A DNA stretch of 64,000 nt, from positions 24,494 to 88,493 of the forward strand of contig JAAVJQ010000013.1 in assembly GCA_012038135.1 (NCBI GenBank), read 5' to 3'. Position 1 is the stretch's first letter, and each line of letters opens with the position of its first letter. This DNA comes from Salinimicrobium nanhaiense. GTDB taxonomy: Bacteria > Bacteroidota > Bacteroidia > Flavobacteriales > Flavobacteriaceae. The notes beneath the pieces are model-generated. The model made no database searches and was not told the origin of the DNA. It saw only the letters and a list, made by a program, of their open reading frames with translations. The translations under genes were made by a program, and so were the position numbers. Positions 62,801 to 64,000 of the stretch are shown here, in pieces.

Positions 62801-62956
62801 GGAATGGATAGATTTAGAGTGTACCTTAGAGGGGATAATTTATGGACCTGGCAAAGCCACTCTGGGATCGATCCGGAGCAAAGTTTAGCCGGTACCACTA
62901 ATAACAGATCTTATATCATGAAGACTGTATCATTAGGATTAAACATTGAATTATAA
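59840..62956 (+). CDS. SusC/RagA-family TonB-linked outer-membrane protein
   Basis: The 1038-residue protein imports glycans or peptides with its SusD partner. A signal peptide (about 1-24, ending GFAQQ) precedes a carboxypeptidase-regulatory-like domain (about 25-100; GTVVDSEGLPLPGVNVLIQ, GTQTDFEGNYSI). The SusC signature LEEVVVVAYGTQSKRSLVGSV, a plug (GANGVIVITTKRG) and a 22-strand barrel follow. Open frame extends upstream to 59735, including a hydrophobic stretch (MEKVLLFSFCF...LALANSNNN) that could be a second signal-like extension. The ATG at 59840 is preferred. It precedes SusD by 9 bp. Confidence 0.95.
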   Translation: MKQKLSGILTVLLLLVVQIGFAQQKMITGTVVDSEGLPLPGVNVLIQNTNRGTQTDFEGNYSIQASEGERLVFSYVGFETASMVVGNISRINVTLAPDAAELEEVVVVAYGTQSKRSLVGSVVSLGEETLEQQQLTSVTSAIQGNVPGVAMVMSGGQPGENPTIRIRGIGSINASSEPLIIVDGAPFNGNINSISADQIESMNVLKDAASTALYGSRGANGVIVITTKRGSLNTAPTIRLTAVGGFSTPAVETHEVLGTNQYMQWAWEARRNTNIANGQNSATAGQNAATGLIPALGYNPYDVAQPVDAEGNIVPGANLLWETDWEDEMLRDAALRQEYGLNLSGGSERTRYFLSANYLEQEGTVKESNFERITTRLNLESEVKDWLKLGLNTSFSKSEQNYPAQSGTSYQSAIQWIYGVSSVYPLYRRGEDGSLITDSAGDPIYDYGATGGQTLNAVRPIFGNENAVGSLYNYINLNNRTNFNANGFATITFTDYLSFTTNLSYEEYMFDGFVYANNEVGYASNVGGRINQDRDITRTLNFVNSLNFDKSFGDHTVAADVIMESMQSEFDVFGAAGEGFLPNVTNLSGRTSPTGASGYIAEERLVGYMGRLSYSFADRYFVEGSYRRDGSTRFSSDTRWGDFFSVGASWVISDEIFLQDNEYLTYLKLKGSYGELGNNRGIGYFPYVQAFNTGWNQGTNTGVLLGGVTDPNLTWETSQITNIGLDFAFLNNRIEGSVEWFDKESVDLLYDQPLPMSTGNDAITTNVGSIANQGWEFMIRTRNIVSRDFTWTTMFNFDMVDNEITELTQESFISGTKRWEEGRSLYEFYIQEWAGVDPADGRGMWYRDVLDANGDPTGERTITKQYSQATRYYVGESLPDINGGFSTDFRYKNFDLNALFNFSFGAQVYDSSYASLMSGFETVGYQQSPDLAARWQEPGDITDVPLLLASQNDHTSTSTRFLFDNDYVRLKAITLGYNLPQNVVESVGMDRFRVYLRGDNLWTWQSHSGIDPEQSLAGTTNNRSYIMKTVSLGLNIEL

Positions 62957-62965
62957 TAAAAAAAG

Positions 62966-64000
62966 ATGAAAAAGTATTTAAACAAATTTCTTTTCCTCCT
63001 GACAACAGTGCTTGTACTGGGAGGATGTTCTGAAGATTTCCTTGAGGATCCACAACCCGCGGGAGTGGTGTCTGAGGATGTTGTTTTCAATTCCAGGGAA
63101 GGTGTTGAGGCCTATATTTCCGGAATACATAGAAGAGCGCGTGGCCAGTTCACTTCGGGTCACGATGCGGGAGGTATAAACTCTGTCTACTTTGCGAGGT
63201 CTGCTAAAGGTAACGATGTCATTATTGGGACTTCCTGGTTTAGCTTTGATTATGACCAGGACAACCGGGAACCTACTTATAGAAGAACTGTTTTTACCTG
63301 GGAGTTTAGTTATTTTATGATCAACCAGGCCAATACCCTTATAAATGGTGTTGAAGCTTCTGAAGCCCTCTCACCAGAGGATAAGGCAGATCTTAAAGGT
63401 CAGGGACTTGCCCTGCGTGCTTTCTACTATTTCCAGTTAGCTCAGGAATTCCAGTTGACTTATACCAATGATCCTTCGGCCCCTGCGCCACCAATTTATT
63501 TGGAATTGTCTTTGGAAGGACATCCTATGTCAACACTTGAGGAGATGTACAGTCTTATTGTTTCAGATTTGACTGAAGCCATCGATGGTTTGGATGCGTC
63601 TAGATTAGATAAATCTTATATCAACAAAAGTGTAGCTCAGGGTATTCTTGCCAGAGTTTATCAGGTAATGGAAAACTGGCAGGGTGCTGAAGAGATGGCC
63701 CATGCTGCATGGACCGCCTACGGCTCGACTGTTGAGGCTGCTCTTGCTCCGGAAACTTATGATAATGGTTTCAACGAGATGAATGAAAGTCCTGAATGGA
63801 TGTGGGCGATGCCGCAATACGAGGATCAAACCATGTATTATTTTAGTGCTCCTCACGCGCAAGCAGATCATTCCAATACCAGTTACTATAACGCTTATGT
63901 CAATGATGAATTTGTTAACCGTTTTAGCGACACAGATGTGAGGAAGCTTTTTTATCATGCTTACAATGTGGGACCGACTGACTACCGCTATTGGGTAACT
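62966..64000 (+). CDS. SusD/RagB-family nutrient-binding lipoprotein (3' end outside window)
   Basis: The first 345 codons are present; the gene runs off the right edge. The lipobox is LVLGGC, followed by SEDFLEDPQP, typical of SusD. The helical TPR scaffold includes LKGQGLALRAFYYFQLAQEFQLTY and LARVYQVMENWQGA. It caps the SusC barrel and binds the nutrient on the cell surface. Substrate cannot be inferred from this part, and linked hydrolases lie outside the window. Confidence 0.93.
   Translation, partial: MKKYLNKFLFLLTTVLVLGGCSEDFLEDPQPAGVVSEDVVFNSREGVEAYISGIHRRARGQFTSGHDAGGINSVYFARSAKGNDVIIGTSWFSFDYDQDNREPTYRRTVFTWEFSYFMINQANTLINGVEASEALSPEDKADLKGQGLALRAFYYFQLAQEFQLTYTNDPSAPAPPIYLELSLEGHPMSTLEEMYSLIVSDLTEAIDGLDASRLDKSYINKSVAQGILARVYQVMENWQGAEEMAHAAWTAYGSTVEAALAPETYDNGFNEMNESPEWMWAMPQYEDQTMYYFSAPHAQADHSNTSYYNAYVNDEFVNRFSDTDVRKLFYHAYNVGPTDYRYWVT

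Overview
The window is a piece of chromosome from a member of the Bacteroidota, most likely a marine Flavobacteriaceae in the Gramella/Salegentibacter/Zunongwangia neighbourhood. This is inferred, not proven. The support is a SusC/SusD pair, a T9SS type B sorting domain, exosortase family XrtF, a HYC_CC_PP-type protein, mevalonate-pathway genes, TAnnTTTG-type -7 boxes (often with TTG about 20 nt upstream), weak Shine-Dalgarno signals, and a purH-mreBCD-mrdA-rodA block. Most of the window is ordinary core genome. The accessory signal lies in a few short repeat-bounded spots and one metal-resistance operon.

Layout. 1-640: tRNA-Phe followed by a tandem array of a small GIY-YIG nuclease gene, a terminator and a broken tRNA-Phe 3' end. 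692-8342: coaX, outer-membrane protein, TPR protein, lptC, small membrane protein, CNNM/CorC-type protein and PpiD-like foldase, an envelope-biogenesis block. 8567-10791 (minus): HMG-CoA reductase and a GYDIA-family GHMP kinase. 10992-17216: a dipeptidyl peptidase, two tandem POT peptide transporters and a thioredoxin-like protein. 17223-22039 (minus): surE, small membrane protein, lpxB, NlpC/P60 lipoprotein and comEC. 22165-24318: C-terminal processing protease behind a candidate sigma-54 promoter. 24653-31701 (minus): purH, mreB, mreC, mreD, mrdA, rodA (cell elongation). 31849-34726: MacB-like permease, GAF/fRMsr-like protein, exosortase XrtF and its partner.

34729-46617 is a complete copper/silver efflux operon: HYC_CC_PP protein, CusA-type RND pump, TolC, CusB-type adaptor, DUF3347 lipoprotein, a regulator joining an HMA-like N-terminus to an AraC-type domain, and a CopA P-type ATPase whose N-terminus carries recently duplicated 97-residue HMA units. 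46692-52802: EF-hand lipoprotein, large metzincin lipoprotein, T9SS-sorted adhesin-like protein and a tiny DUF2267-like protein. 53032-59509: lysS, Pmp3/YqaE protein, lipB, a DUF559 endonuclease gene between palindromic repeats, a large lipoprotein and rnhB. 59840-64000: SusC and the first 345 codons of SusD, the start of a nutrient-uptake locus cut by the window edge.

The most unusual features are the two small stand-alone nuclease genes (GIY-YIG at the left end, DUF559 near 56 kb). Each sits inside its own repeat context, and the first uses duplicated tRNA 3' ends as unit boundaries. No CRISPR array, prophage, complete insertion sequence or rRNA operon was seen.
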